NCBI GenBank assembly: GCA_902589705.1
Contig: CACITX010000005.1
Location: forward strand, 1-46,170
Direction of reading: 5' to 3'
DNA length: 46,170 bases
Source: an uncultured Pelagibacteraceae bacterium
GTDB lineage: Bacteria > Pseudomonadota > Alphaproteobacteria > Pelagibacterales > Pelagibacteraceae
Below the pieces are notes generated by a model. It did no database searches and was not told the origin of the DNA. It saw only the letters and a list, made by a program, of their open reading frames with translations. This document shows positions 17,851 through 27,116 of the stretch, piece by piece (position 1 is the stretch's first letter; every line of letters starts with the position of its first letter). A program made the position numbers and the translations under genes.

Positions 17851-18919
17851 TGATTTGTAAAACTCCAATTAAACTAAAAATACCAATAGATATGATAGGT
17901 ATCCAATTTGACAATTTTAAAGAAATTCTATTAGTTTGCCCTAAGGCTATACTTAAATCTTTCAAATAATAGATTATTACGCATGTTAGAATTCCAATTA
18001 AAATAAATTTTACATTGTTTGATCTTTTTAGAGTTCCAAGAGCCATGATGCACGCTAAAGCAGACATAATGAATAAAAAAAAAGGCATAGACAACATAGA
18101 ATGTAAACTTTGTTCTAAAAAAATTTTATTGTACCCTTGATTTATGAGATTATTAAATCTCAATATAAGGTCTATAAATGATAATGTTTCAAAGTTTTTA
18201 AACAAACTAATAATCTTATCATAAGTGTAGATTGACGTGATTGATGCAGTTTCCATTTTTTCTAAAGTTTCATTACTTTTAAAAATTGATACATTTTTTA
18301 AAATCCAATTATTTTCTTTAATATTTACCTTTTCAGAGTAGATTTTTTCTTTTAATATAAAATTTTCATCCAAATTAAATATTATTACATTATTTAAATT
18401 TTCATTATTATATTTATTAGCTGTAATTATTCTGTAACCTTGATCGAGATTTTCTTTAATCCATAAACCATTATTATTAAAAGAAACTAAATGATCGATA
18501 TCTTTGGAGTAGATTGATTTTGTTTTTTCATAGTATTTAGACATAGTTGAAGTTAATGGATTAACAAGGAAAAGAGCCAACCATCCTATCAAAAAAGAAG
18601 TTACAGATAATATTATAAATATTTTAAAATTTGAATATCCAAATATTTTCATTGAGAGTAAATCTCTATTATTTCTTATATCTACCAAAAATTTTAAGCT
18701 TGAAACAAATATAATAAATGGCAGCAAATTAATTAACATACTTGGAACAAATATAATTGTTAAAAAAAGGGGTAGGTAAAAAGAAACTTCAATATTTTTA
18801 AAAAATTCAATTTCCTCAAATAAATTTAGTATTAATCCAAATGAATAAAAAAATAAAAAAACTTTAAAAAATGATTTTAAATAGTTTTTAAATAAATAGT
18901 TAAAAATAATATTATTCAT
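17840..18919 (-). CDS. lptG: LPS export ABC transporter permease LptG
   Basis: LptG, with LptF and the ATPase LptB, extracts LPS from the inner membrane. The 359-residue protein has three N-terminal helices, a periplasmic beta-jellyroll (about residues 125-260) and three C-terminal helices, the YjgP/YjgQ family layout. Segments such as LLSMKIFGYSNFKIF and NNVKFILIGILTCVIIYYLKDL fit LptG. It is second in the lptF-lptG-lptD order, overlapping lptF by 8 bases and lptD by 11 bases. LptB is not in the window. Confidence 0.9.
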   Translation of the reverse strand: MNNIIFNYLFKNYLKSFFKVFLFFYSFGLILNLFEEIEFFKNIEVSFYLPLFLTIIFVPSMLINLLPFIIFVSSLKFLVDIRNNRDLLSMKIFGYSNFKIFIILSVTSFLIGWLALFLVNPLTSTMSKYYEKTKSIYSKDIDHLVSFNNNGLWIKENLDQGYRIITANKYNNENLNNVIIFNLDENFILKEKIYSEKVNIKENNWILKNVSIFKSNETLEKMETASITSIYTYDKIISLFKNFETLSFIDLILRFNNLINQGYNKIFLEQSLHSMLSMPFFLFIMSALACIMALGTLKRSNNVKFILIGILTCVIIYYLKDLSIALGQTNRISLKLSNWIPIISIGIFSLIGVLQINEK

Positions 18920-20039
18920 CTATACTTGCCTCTTTTGAAAATTTATATTTGATGAAAGCATAAATCATGATTGAAAGTACAAATGGTGAAAAAACAAAAA
19001 AATTAGTAATTAACAAGTTTTTTCCTGTAAATCTAATAATCAGTTCAGCATAAAGAAGAATTATAAAGGAATATCCAAATATACTAAAATTATTAAAAAA
19101 TAATTTTTTTTTAGTTTTAATTAATAGTAGTGAGGCGATTAAAGCAATTAGCGGTATAAAAAAGGGTAAAATAATTCTTCTATTTAAAGTTGGAAAAACT
19201 TCTTGTTTAAAATTTCCTTTACAATTTTTATCATTGAAGAAATCATTATTCGCACATCCAATAAGTTTTAGAGTTGAAGTCTCTTGAATTTTAGGTTGTT
19301 TGATTGTTGAATTAGTTAAGCCTGTTAAGTCTATTTTTATTTTTTCAAATTTTAAAACTTCGTTCTCTAAATTATTTTTTGATGAGATTATATTACCATT
19401 ATATAATAATAACGCCTTATCTTCCACGACTCCACTTTTAGCAATTATAGTTGTTGTATTGTTCGATTGATTACTCACTAATACATTTTTAAGGTTATTT
19501 GAGTCATCGTGTAAAAAAATATTTGATATTTTATTTTCAAATTTATTATCCACTATAAAAGTTAATCCTTTAAAAGCATCTGTGAATTTTTGAATTTTGA
19601 AAGTAGGTAAAAGAGATGTAAAGTTTTGATTGGATAACAAATGTCGTGATTTATTTAAAGCTGCAGGAGCTAAAATTATTGAAAAAAAAAGGTGAAAAAT
19701 TGTAATTATGATAGAAATGAATAAAAAAAGATTTACAATCTGGATTTTTTTTACTCCAGATGTCCATAAGATAATAAATTCATTTTCCTGAATTTGTCTC
19801 AGTATAAAAATAGTAATGGCTAATAAAAAAGACAAAGGAATAAATTTGGTAATTATACCAAAGATATTTAATATAGAATATTCAAAGTAAGTAATTAAAG
19901 AGTAGCCACTTTCAACAATTAAATCTAAAAAATTTACCGCTCGTACAGTCCAAGCAATTAAAGATAAACTAAGTAAAATTGTTATAAATAACTTTATTAT
20001 TTCAAAAGAATAATTTTGATAAATTTTGTTTTGAAGCAT
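18912..20039 (-). CDS. lptF: LPS export ABC transporter permease LptF
   Basis: Partner permease of LptG in the LptB2FG exporter. The 375-residue protein has the same six-helix layout with a periplasmic jellyroll at about residues 130-260, the coupling region ENEFIILWTSGVKKIQI, and the FPTLNRRIILPFFIPLIALIASLLLIK segment at the C-terminal helices. Gene order (first of the pair) and sequence separate it from LptG. It begins a six-gene leftward block ending in rsmA and faces pepA across 129 bases. Confidence 0.9.
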   Translation of the reverse strand: MLQNKIYQNYSFEIIKLFITILLSLSLIAWTVRAVNFLDLIVESGYSLITYFEYSILNIFGIITKFIPLSFLLAITIFILRQIQENEFIILWTSGVKKIQIVNLFLFISIIITIFHLFFSIILAPAALNKSRHLLSNQNFTSLLPTFKIQKFTDAFKGLTFIVDNKFENKISNIFLHDDSNNLKNVLVSNQSNNTTTIIAKSGVVEDKALLLYNGNIISSKNNLENEVLKFEKIKIDLTGLTNSTIKQPKIQETSTLKLIGCANNDFFNDKNCKGNFKQEVFPTLNRRIILPFFIPLIALIASLLLIKTKKKLFFNNFSIFGYSFIILLYAELIIRFTGKNLLITNFFVFSPFVLSIMIYAFIKYKFSKEASIDE

Positions 20040-20063
20040 ATGATTTTAATGTATAAATAATTC

Positions 20064-20075
20064 ATCTTTAAAGAT
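20064..20075. promoter_or_regulatory. 12-bp palindrome between lptF and pepA
   Basis: ATCTTTAAAGAT is a perfect palindrome, flanked by AATT on both sides with one extra base on the left. It lies 25 bases upstream of the lptF start and could be an operator. No known regulator is implied, and an AT-only palindrome of this size can occur by chance. Confidence 0.25.
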
Positions 20076-20111
20076 AATTCAATCAAAGGTTTAATTATGA
20101 TAAATTAACCA

Positions 20112-20140
20112 TTGAAATTTGATATTTTTGATCATATACA
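20112..20140 (+). promoter_or_regulatory. candidate sigma-70 promoter for pepA
   Basis: TTGAAA (20112-20117) and TATACA (20135-20140) are separated by exactly 17 bases, placing transcription start near 20147 and the ATG at 20169. The TTG of the -35 box is in frame with pepA and could be mistaken for a start codon. Confidence 0.5.
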
Positions 20141-20168
20141 GCATCAATTCAATAAAAATATAAAAATT

Positions 20169-21626
20169 ATGCCTGTAAATATTACTTACTCAAATAATAC
20201 AAAAAATAAAAATTTATCAAACCTAATCTTATTTTCTAATGAAAAATTTGAAATAAAATATATAAAAAAATTTTTATCTAAAAATGATTTTTCTTACATA
20301 AACGATCTTTTAAAAACTAGTGAGTTAAAAAAAAAAATATTGGTTTTCGAAGTTAGTTCAAAAAAAAAAATAATATTAATATCAATTAAAAATAATTTAA
20401 GTGCAATAGATGTAGAGAGTTTAGGAGCAGAATTGTATGGGAGAATTAACCAAGGCAAAAATCCAAAATACAGCTTAAATTCTAACAGTATAAATAGTAA
20501 ACAAAAAAACTTTGTAGGTCATTTTTTACACGGATTAAAATTAAAATCTTACGAATTTAAAAAATATAAAACTAAAAAAGATATAAGAGAAATCTCTATA
20601 AACGTTACAGGCACTAAAGACAAATTTTCGTCAAAGGATCGAGTAAAATTTAAAGCTTTGGAGGAAGGAACTTTTTTTGCTAGAGATTTAGTTTCTGAGC
20701 CAGGAAATATTTTACATCCAGATGAATACGTAAAAAGAATAAATTTATTAAAAAAAGATGGCTTGAAAATAACTATATACGACAAAAAAAAATTAAAAAA
20801 ACTTGGAATGAATGCATTACTTGGCGTTGGAATGGGAAGTGTAAGAGGTTCGTATTTAGTGACAATGGAGTGGAACGGTGCCAAAAATTCTTCGAAACCT
20901 TTAGCTTTTGTTGGGAAAGGAGTTACATTCGATACTGGTGGTTATTCTTTAAAACCTGCAAGATTTATGGAAGACATGACTTACGATATGGCAGGTTCTG
21001 CTGCAGTAGTAGGGTTAATGAAGAATTTAGCTTTGAGAAAAGCAAGGGTTAACGCAATTGGTGTTGTCGGACTAGTAGAAAATATGGTAAGTGGTGTTGC
21101 TCAAAGACCTGGTGACATAGTTAAATCTTACAGTGGCAAAACAATTGAGGTTTTAAATACAGATGCAGAAGGAAGATTAGTTTTAGCAGATGCATTAAGT
21201 TTTACAGAAAGAAAATTCAAACCAAAGTTCATTGTTGATTTAGCTACATTAACAGGAGCGATAATAGTATGCCTGGGTTCAGAATACGCAGGATTATTTT
21301 CTAATGACGACAAATTATCAAAACAAATTCTTGATGCTGGAAAAAAAGTTGAAGAAAAACTTTGGAGAATGCCTCTCCATAAAAACTATGATAAACTTAT
21401 GAACTCTAAAAATGCTGATGTACAAAATATAAATTATGTAGGTGGAGCAGGTTCAACCACTGCAGCTCAATTTTTACAAAGATTTATTTTAAACAAAACT
21501 CCTTGGGCTCATTTAGATATAGCAGGTATGGCTTTTTCAAAATATGGAGGAGCATTGAACTCTGGAGGTGCGACTGGATTTGGAGTTAGATTACTTAATC
21601 AGTTAATTGAGGAAAACTATGAGTAA
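20169..21626 (+). CDS. pepA: leucyl aminopeptidase (M17)
   Basis: PepA is a cytosolic two-metal aminopeptidase; in some bacteria it also binds DNA. The 485-residue protein has a divergent N-terminal domain and a conserved catalytic domain with FVGKGVTFDTGGYSLKP, DMAGSAAV, and the signature NTDAEGRLVLADAL. I chose the ATG at 20169 because it places 15 residues before LSNLILF, close to the spacing in Escherichia PepA, and because a TTG start at 20112 (504 residues) coincides with a promoter -35 box. Its end overlaps ndk by 8 bases. The holC gene that often follows is missing. Confidence 0.94.
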   Translation: MPVNITYSNNTKNKNLSNLILFSNEKFEIKYIKKFLSKNDFSYINDLLKTSELKKKILVFEVSSKKKIILISIKNNLSAIDVESLGAELYGRINQGKNPKYSLNSNSINSKQKNFVGHFLHGLKLKSYEFKKYKTKKDIREISINVTGTKDKFSSKDRVKFKALEEGTFFARDLVSEPGNILHPDEYVKRINLLKKDGLKITIYDKKKLKKLGMNALLGVGMGSVRGSYLVTMEWNGAKNSSKPLAFVGKGVTFDTGGYSLKPARFMEDMTYDMAGSAAVVGLMKNLALRKARVNAIGVVGLVENMVSGVAQRPGDIVKSYSGKTIEVLNTDAEGRLVLADALSFTERKFKPKFIVDLATLTGAIIVCLGSEYAGLFSNDDKLSKQILDAGKKVEEKLWRMPLHKNYDKLMNSKNADVQNINYVGGAGSTTAAQFLQRFILNKTPWAHLDIAGMAFSKYGGALNSGGATGFGVRLLNQLIEENYE

Positions 21627-22029
21627 AATACAACAAACTCTATCAATAATAAAACCAGATGCAGTAGAAAGAAATTTAGAAGATAATATAAAAAAAATTT
21701 TTACAGAAAATAATTTGGGGATTAAGGAGAGTAAAAAAATTCAAATAACAAAAGATGAAGCCGCTGAATTTTATAAAGTCCATCAATCCAAACCTTTTTA
21801 CAATGATTTGTGTGATTATTTATCCTCTGGTCCAATAGTTGTTATGATTTTAGAGGGAGAGAATGCTGTTGTAGCTAATAGAAAACTAATGGGAGCAACT
21901 AATCCAAAAGATGCTGAAGAAAATACAATTAGAAAGTTATATGGAATTTCAATTGATAAAAACTCAGTTCACGGTTCAGACTCGATAGAAAACGCTAAAA
22001 AAGAGATAGATTTTTTTTTTAAAAACTAA
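21619..22029 (+). CDS. ndk: nucleoside diphosphate kinase
   Basis: Ndk equilibrates nucleoside di- and triphosphates through a phospho-histidine. The 136-residue protein has TLSIIKPDAVERN (7-19), the active-site His118 in SVHGSDS and GATNPKDA. I start it at the ATG at 21619, preceded by GAGGAAA, one of the few clear ribosome binding sites here; a TTG four codons upstream is unlikely. The segment LEGENAVVANRKLMG is typical. A run of ten T encodes the Asp-Phe-Phe-Phe near the C-terminus, and the stop interlocks with the purN stop. Confidence 0.97.
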   Translation: MSKIQQTLSIIKPDAVERNLEDNIKKIFTENNLGIKESKKIQITKDEAAEFYKVHQSKPFYNDLCDYLSSGPIVVMILEGENAVVANRKLMGATNPKDAEENTIRKLYGISIDKNSVHGSDSIENAKKEIDFFFKN

Positions 22030-22589
22030 GAATATCTAAAAATTTTTATTATAGCCTCCGGGAATGCTTTGTACTCAAGTTCTTGAGTTTTTCTTTTTAA
22101 ATCATCTTCTTTATCATTATTTTTGATATAAAATGATTTTTGAATTATATTATTCCCACTATCTAATTTTTCATTAACAAAATGTACTGTACATCCTGCT
22201 TTTATTTCTCTGTTTTTTAACATTCTAGAAAAAGTATTTAGGCCTTTAAATTTTGGAAGAAGAGAAGGATGAATATTAATTATCTTTTTTTTATAAATTT
22301 TAATTATGTTACTTGAAATTATTTTCATATAACCAGCAAGACAAATAAATGAAATTTTATATTTTTGTAAATTTAATAAAATTTTATTCTCGTAATTATG
22401 TAAATTTGTATTAATAAACAAGTATGGTATTTTGAATTTTTTAGCATAGTTGGATCCATAAGCTTTTTTATTATTGCTAATTATTAAGCTAATTTTAATA
22501 GGAAAATTTTTTTCTCTGGATCGTAAAATAAGATTATTTAGATTTGATCCCTGACCAGAAATAAAGACACAAGTATTTTTTTTTACCAT
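22026..22589 (-). CDS. purN: phosphoribosylglycinamide formyltransferase
   Basis: PurN formylates GAR with 10-formyltetrahydrofolate in purine synthesis. The 187-residue protein has the N-terminal VFISGQGSNLNNLI, CLAGYMKIIS and the catalytic INIHPSLLPKFKG with its Asn and His, then GCTVHFVNEKLDSG containing the catalytic Asp. It overlaps purM by 7 bases, the standard purM-purN pair. Confidence 0.95.
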   Translation of the reverse strand: MVKKNTCVFISGQGSNLNNLILRSREKNFPIKISLIISNNKKAYGSNYAKKFKIPYLFINTNLHNYENKILLNLQKYKISFICLAGYMKIISSNIIKIYKKKIINIHPSLLPKFKGLNTFSRMLKNREIKAGCTVHFVNEKLDSGNNIIQKSFYIKNNDKEDDLKRKTQELEYKAFPEAIIKIFRYS

Positions 22590-23611
22590 TTTAGAAAATT
22601 TGATAAATTTACTTTCTTATTACTTTTAGAAATATAGCCTATTTCGTAAGGGGTCATATTTTTAGAAAAAATTTTTTTTATTTTTGTAATATTTTTTCTT
22701 TTTACAATTACGCAAAAGCCAATTCCACAATTGAAAGTTTGCAACATTTCCTGATCCGAAATATTTTTACTTTTAAGCCATTTAAAAATTTTTTTAATCT
22801 TAATTTTTGAAAGATCAATGTTTAAAGAATAATATTCTGGTATAGATCTTAGCAAATTTTCAATTAGACCACCACCAGTTATATGTGCAGCAGCGTTAAT
22901 CAAATTTTTATCAACCAATTTTAAAATTTCTTTAGAGTAAATTTTGGTAGGTTTTAGAATTTCTTTTTTTAAGTTTCTAGGCAACTTATTTTTTTTTAAA
23001 ATCGTTCTTACCAAAGAAAAACCATTTGAATGAATGCCGCTTGACGGAATAGCTAATATTACATCGTCTATATTAACTTTATTTTTATCTAATAATTTTT
23101 TTTTTGAAACAATACCTACACTAAATCCTGCTAAATCAAATTTATCTTTCGAATAAATCCCAGGCATCTCTGCTGTTTCACCGCCTATTAGTCTGCATTT
23201 AGAGATTTCACAACCTTTAAAAATTCCTTTTAAGATTTTTTTTGTTTTACTTAGGTTTAATTTACCAACAGCAATATAATCTAAAAAAAATAATGGTTTA
23301 GCACCTTGCACGATTAAGTCATTTATACACATGGCTACTAAATCAATCCCAATACTATCAAATTTTTTATACTTATTAGCCAAATCAATTTTAGTTCCGA
23401 CACCATCAGTGCAAGACACAATTATTGGGTCTTTGATTTTAATTTTACTTAAGTCGAATAATGATCCAAATCCACCAATTGTATCTTTGTTTATTGGGCT
23501 GCTTGATTTTTTTGCACTCTTTTTAGATATTTTTGATATATGTTTGACTAATTTATTAGCTAACGAAATGTTAACACCACTTTTTTTATAACTATTTGCG
23601 TTTTTTTTCAT
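22583..23611 (-). CDS. purM: phosphoribosylformylglycinamidine cyclo-ligase
   Basis: PurM closes the imidazole ring to give AIR. The 342-residue protein has NSYKKSGVNI, the SCTDGVGTKIDLA and DSIGIDLVAMCINDL segments, FFLDYIAVGKL, RLIGGETAEMPGIY, IPSSGIHSNGFSLVR and HITGGGLIENL, all family hallmarks. It leads the leftward purM-purN pair. Only 20 bases separate its start from the divergent DUF2066 gene, so its promoter must reach into that gene. Confidence 0.96.
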   Translation of the reverse strand: MKKNANSYKKSGVNISLANKLVKHISKISKKSAKKSSSPINKDTIGGFGSLFDLSKIKIKDPIIVSCTDGVGTKIDLANKYKKFDSIGIDLVAMCINDLIVQGAKPLFFLDYIAVGKLNLSKTKKILKGIFKGCEISKCRLIGGETAEMPGIYSKDKFDLAGFSVGIVSKKKLLDKNKVNIDDVILAIPSSGIHSNGFSLVRTILKKNKLPRNLKKEILKPTKIYSKEILKLVDKNLINAAAHITGGGLIENLLRSIPEYYSLNIDLSKIKIKKIFKWLKSKNISDQEMLQTFNCGIGFCVIVKRKNITKIKKIFSKNMTPYEIGYISKSNKKVNLSNFLKW

Positions 23612-23624
23612 TTATAAAGATAAT
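23596..23624 (+). promoter_or_regulatory. candidate promoter for the DUF2066 gene, possibly leaderless
   Basis: TTGCGT (23596-23601) and GATAAT (23619-23624) are 17 bases apart, with the ATG only 7 bases beyond the -10, so transcription could begin at or next to the ATG. The -35 match is poor and lies inside purM codons. Confidence 0.3.
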
Positions 23625-23631
23625 TATTTTT

Positions 23632-24672
23632 ATGAAATTATTTATTCTAATAACTTTTATATTAATTGTTTTTTTTAAAACTAACACTCTTTTTTCTGAG
23701 ATTAATTTTTTTAGTGTTAATAATATCGAATTAGAGAAAAAAGATAAAATATCTAATAACACTCTCGCAGATCAGGCTATCAAGAAAGGTTTTGATCAAC
23801 TTATTGCAAGAATTTTAATAAAAAAAGATAAAGAAAAACTTAAAGATTTAAATTTTGATCAAATTAAACAATTGGTAACTTATTATAGAGTCTCAAATGT
23901 CACAGAAAAGAAAAAAGGTGAATTATCAAATTTTAGCGTAACATTTGATAAAGATAAAATTCATCAATTATTTTTCAAAAGAGGAATTTCTTACTCCGAA
24001 ATTCTTGATAAAGAATTATATATTTTACCTATTAATATAAAAGAAAATGAAGTTTTCATATTTAATAGAAACTTTTTTTATATAAATTGGAATCAGCTTA
24101 GCAATGAAAATCTAATAGAATTTATTCTTCCTTTAGAAAATATAGAAATCATTCAAAAAGTTAATAACAATAAAGAAAATTTACTCAATCTAGATTTGAA
24201 TGATTTATTTAAGGAGTATAATAAAAAAAACTTAGCTTTAGTCATTATTGAAGACGAAAAAAATACAAAAAAAGTTTACATGAAATTAAAAGTTCAAGGT
24301 AAAGAAATATCAAAAAGTTTAAATTTTGAAAAAAAAAATTTAATAAACGAGGATTTCGATAAAAAAGTTATTTTAGAAATTAAAGAAGAACTTATTAATT
24401 TAATCAAATCAAAGAACTTAATTGATATAAGTACACCATCTTTTTTAAATGCAAAATTTTTTTTTGATAAGGATAATTCTCTTGTAAATTTAAATTCTAA
24501 ATTTAAAAAAATCGAGTCAATTGAAAATATTTATATTCAAGAATTAAATAGAAATTATGTAAGTTTAAGAATCAAGTATCTTGGAAAATTAGAAAAAATA
24601 ATCAACCAGCTTAAAAACGAAAAAGTTAGTGTACAATTTGTAAATGAAATATGGATTATAAAGATTTTATAG
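23632..24672 (+). CDS. DUF2066 domain protein, exported
   Basis: A protein of 346 residues with an N-terminal hydrophobic signal or anchor (KLFILITFILIVFFKT) and a DUF2066-type body: a segment LADQAIKKGFDQLIARILI near residues 45-65, LVTYYRV, then FSVTFDKDKIHQLFFKRGISYSE. Function is unknown. Members are commonly encoded beside purM/purN and hda in proteobacteria, as here. I start at the ATG at 23632; a TTG at 23596 would add 12 residues and overlap purM. The hda-like gene follows after 3 bases. The identification rests on the pattern and on context. Confidence 0.75.
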   Translation: MKLFILITFILIVFFKTNTLFSEINFFSVNNIELEKKDKISNNTLADQAIKKGFDQLIARILIKKDKEKLKDLNFDQIKQLVTYYRVSNVTEKKKGELSNFSVTFDKDKIHQLFFKRGISYSEILDKELYILPINIKENEVFIFNRNFFYINWNQLSNENLIEFILPLENIEIIQKVNNNKENLLNLDLNDLFKEYNKKNLALVIIEDEKNTKKVYMKLKVQGKEISKSLNFEKKNLINEDFDKKVILEIKEELINLIKSKNLIDISTPSFLNAKFFFDKDNSLVNLNSKFKKIESIENIYIQELNRNYVSLRIKYLGKLEKIINQLKNEKVSVQFVNEIWIIKIL

Positions 24673-24675
24673 ATA

Positions 24676-25332
24676 ATGAATCAACTTATTTTTAAATTTC
24701 CATTTTCAAAAAGATATTACGAACAAGATTTTTTTATTTCTAGTAATAATTTTTCAGCCTTTAAATTAATTGAGGGTTGGCCAGTCTGGCCTGGCAAATG
24801 GCTTAATATTTTTGGTGCATCAGGTTCTGGTAAAACACATTTAGCAAAAATTTTAGAAAAAAAAATTAAAAAAATTAAATTAATAGATGCTAAAGATGTT
24901 GATAATAAACTATTAAAAAATTTAAGCAATCTTGAATGTTTGATTATTGATAACTTTAATAATAATATTAATGAAGAATTATTGTATTCAATTTTAAGTC
25001 AGTCCAAACAAATTGAGAATTACGTTTTAATTAATTCTATCTGTGCAATAAAAGATTTTAAGATAAATTTAAAAGATCTTAAATCAAGAGTTAATAGCTT
25101 TATATTTATTGGAATTGAACTTCCAACAGACGATCTATTGAAAGTAATAATTTCTAAGACATTGTCTGATAATCAAATAAATATAAGTCCCAAAATTTCA
25201 AATTTTATCATTAACAATGTAGAAAGATCATATGAAAAAATGTTTAAATTTCTCAAAGAAGTAGATGAATTGTCTTTATCTACTGGAAAATCAATTAATA
25301 TTAATCTAATAAAAAAAGTACTAGACCGATGA
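24676..25332 (+). CDS. hda: DnaA-related regulatory inactivator (Hda/HdaA-like)
   Basis: Hda resembles the AAA+ domain of DnaA and, bound to the sliding clamp, makes DnaA hydrolyse its ATP after initiation. The 218-residue protein has an N-terminal QLIFKFPF segment matching the clamp-binding position, the P-loop GASGSGKT (47-54), Walker B LIIDNF around Asp92 and a sensor region with KDLKSRVNSF. The DNA-binding domain IV of DnaA is absent, which separates it from DnaA. It overlaps aspS by 4 bases and follows the DUF2066 gene closely. Confidence 0.87.
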   Translation: MNQLIFKFPFSKRYYEQDFFISSNNFSAFKLIEGWPVWPGKWLNIFGASGSGKTHLAKILEKKIKKIKLIDAKDVDNKLLKNLSNLECLIIDNFNNNINEELLYSILSQSKQIENYVLINSICAIKDFKINLKDLKSRVNSFIFIGIELPTDDLLKVIISKTLSDNQINISPKISNFIINNVERSYEKMFKFLKEVDELSLSTGKSININLIKKVLDR

Positions 25333-27116
25333 ATAAATACAGAACACACAATTGTTCAGAATTAGGTGAAAAAGACATTAATAAAATTGTCCAACTTGCA
25401 GGATGGCTGCATAGAAAAAGAGATCATGGAAATTTATTATTTGTGGATATTAGAGACCACTATGGAATTACGCAGTGTGTTATTGAAAACAGTAATGAAT
25501 ATTTTGCTGTTTTAGAAAAATCTAAACCAGAGTCAGTTTTAAAAATAATTGGTAAAGTAATTAAAAGATCTAGAGAGACAGAAAATTTAGAATTAAAAAC
25601 AGGCAATATTGAGGTCTCTATTCAATCTATAGAAGTTTTATCTAAAGCTAAAGAACTACCAATCCCAGTTTTTGGTGAGCAAGATTATCCTGAGGATATA
25701 AGGCTCAAGTATAGATTTCTTGATCTGAGAAGAGAGGAAATGCATAAAAATATTATTTTAAGATCAAAAGTTATTTCTTTTATAAGATCAGAAATGCTTA
25801 AGCTTGGTTTTTTAGAGTATCAAACTCCAATTTTAACTTCTTCAAGTCCTGAAGGCGCAAGAGATTTTTTGGTTCCTAGTAGATTAAATCCAGGGAAGTT
25901 TTATGCGTTACCTCAAGCACCACAACAATTCAAACAACTAATTATGGTCTCAGGCTTTGATAAATATTTTCAAATAGCACCCTGCTTTAGAGATGAAGAT
26001 GCTAGAGCAGACAGAAGTCCAGGTGAATTTTATCAATTAGATTTAGAAATGTCTTTTGTAGAACAAGAAGATGTTTTTAACGTAGTGGAAAAATTGATGG
26101 TAAATTTATTTAAACAATTTTCATCTAAAAAAATAACAAATGAGAAATTTCCAAGAATTTCTTATGAAGAAGCAATGATGAAATATGGTACTGATAAACC
26201 AGATTTAAGAAATCCTCTTATAATTCATGATTTAACAAGTCTGTTTACAAGAGAAGACGTCAAATTTGATATATTTAAAAAGCTAGTAAAATCAGGTTCG
26301 AGTGTGAGGGCAATAATAACAAAAAAAACAAAAGATAAACCTCGTAGTTTTTTTGACAACATTGACAAGTGGGCAAAAGACCAAGGAGCTTCAGGTTTAG
26401 CCTATTTTACTTTAGAGAAAGATAAAGAGATAAAAGGAAAAGGACCAGTAGGAAAATTTTTCAGTGAGGCCTCTCTTAAAGAATTAATGAACATCTGCAA
26501 AGCAGAAATAGGAGATAGTGTATTTTTCGCTTGTGGTAAAAAAAAAGAAATAGAAAAGATATTGTCTTTAGCAAGAGACAAGATTGCAAAAGATTTAAAC
26601 ATTATTAATAAAAATCAATTTTCATTTTGTTGGATTGTTGATTATCCGATGTATGAATATGATGAGAACTCAAAAAAAATTAAATTTAGTCATAATCCCT
26701 TTTCAATGCCACAAGGAAACATTAAAGATTTAGATTTAAAAAAACCCTTAAATATAAAAGCTTTTCAATATGATATTGTATGCAATGGCATAGAGCTTTC
26801 ATCAGGTGCAATAAGAAATCATATACCTGAATTAATGTATAAATTATTCTCAGTAGCAGGATATACCAAACAGGAAGTAGATGAAAAATTTAGTGGAATG
26901 ATAAATGCATTGAGTTATGGAGCTCCTCCGCATGGAGGTATAGCACCTGGAGTAGATAGAATTGTAATGTTGTTGGCAGAAAAGGAAAATATAAGAGAAG
27001 TGACCCTTTTTCCGATGAACCAAAATGCACAAGATTTAATGATGAAAGCACCTTCCGATGTTGATGAAAATCAACTAAAAGAACTGAGTATAAAAAAAGA
27101 TATTAAAAAAAATTAG
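25329..27116 (+). CDS. aspS: aspartyl-tRNA synthetase, probably non-discriminating
   Basis: AspRS charges tRNA-Asp. The 595-residue protein is the bacterial type: an N-terminal OB anticodon-binding domain, class II motifs ([43 protein letters not shown]) and the inserted GAD domain. His33 in RKRDHGNL occupies the site where discriminating enzymes usually have Leu and non-discriminating enzymes have His. I infer that it may also charge tRNA-Asn, with GatCAB converting Asp-tRNA-Asn. Its TAG stop interlocks with the stop of the gene at 27113-27928. Confidence 0.96.
   Translation: MNKYRTHNCSELGEKDINKIVQLAGWLHRKRDHGNLLFVDIRDHYGITQCVIENSNEYFAVLEKSKPESVLKIIGKVIKRSRETENLELKTGNIEVSIQSIEVLSKAKELPIPVFGEQDYPEDIRLKYRFLDLRREEMHKNIILRSKVISFIRSEMLKLGFLEYQTPILTSSSPEGARDFLVPSRLNPGKFYALPQAPQQFKQLIMVSGFDKYFQIAPCFRDEDARADRSPGEFYQLDLEMSFVEQEDVFNVVEKLMVNLFKQFSSKKITNEKFPRISYEEAMMKYGTDKPDLRNPLIIHDLTSLFTREDVKFDIFKKLVKSGSSVRAIITKKTKDKPRSFFDNIDKWAKDQGASGLAYFTLEKDKEIKGKGPVGKFFSEASLKELMNICKAEIGDSVFFACGKKKEIEKILSLARDKIAKDLNIINKNQFSFCWIVDYPMYEYDENSKKIKFSHNPFSMPQGNIKDLDLKKPLNIKAFQYDIVCNGIELSSGAIRNHIPELMYKLFSVAGYTKQEVDEKFSGMINALSYGAPPHGGIAPGVDRIVMLLAEKENIREVTLFPMNQNAQDLMMKAPSDVDENQLKELSIKKDIKKN

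Noticed and set aside
20549-20884. Minus-strand frame of 111 codons inside pepA
   Set aside because: Antisense to a strongly conserved gene; hydrophobic composition is what reversed Lys/Asn-rich coding gives.
22011-22020. T10 at the ndk end as an intrinsic terminator
   Set aside because: No stable stem precedes it and it lies in codons of ndk.
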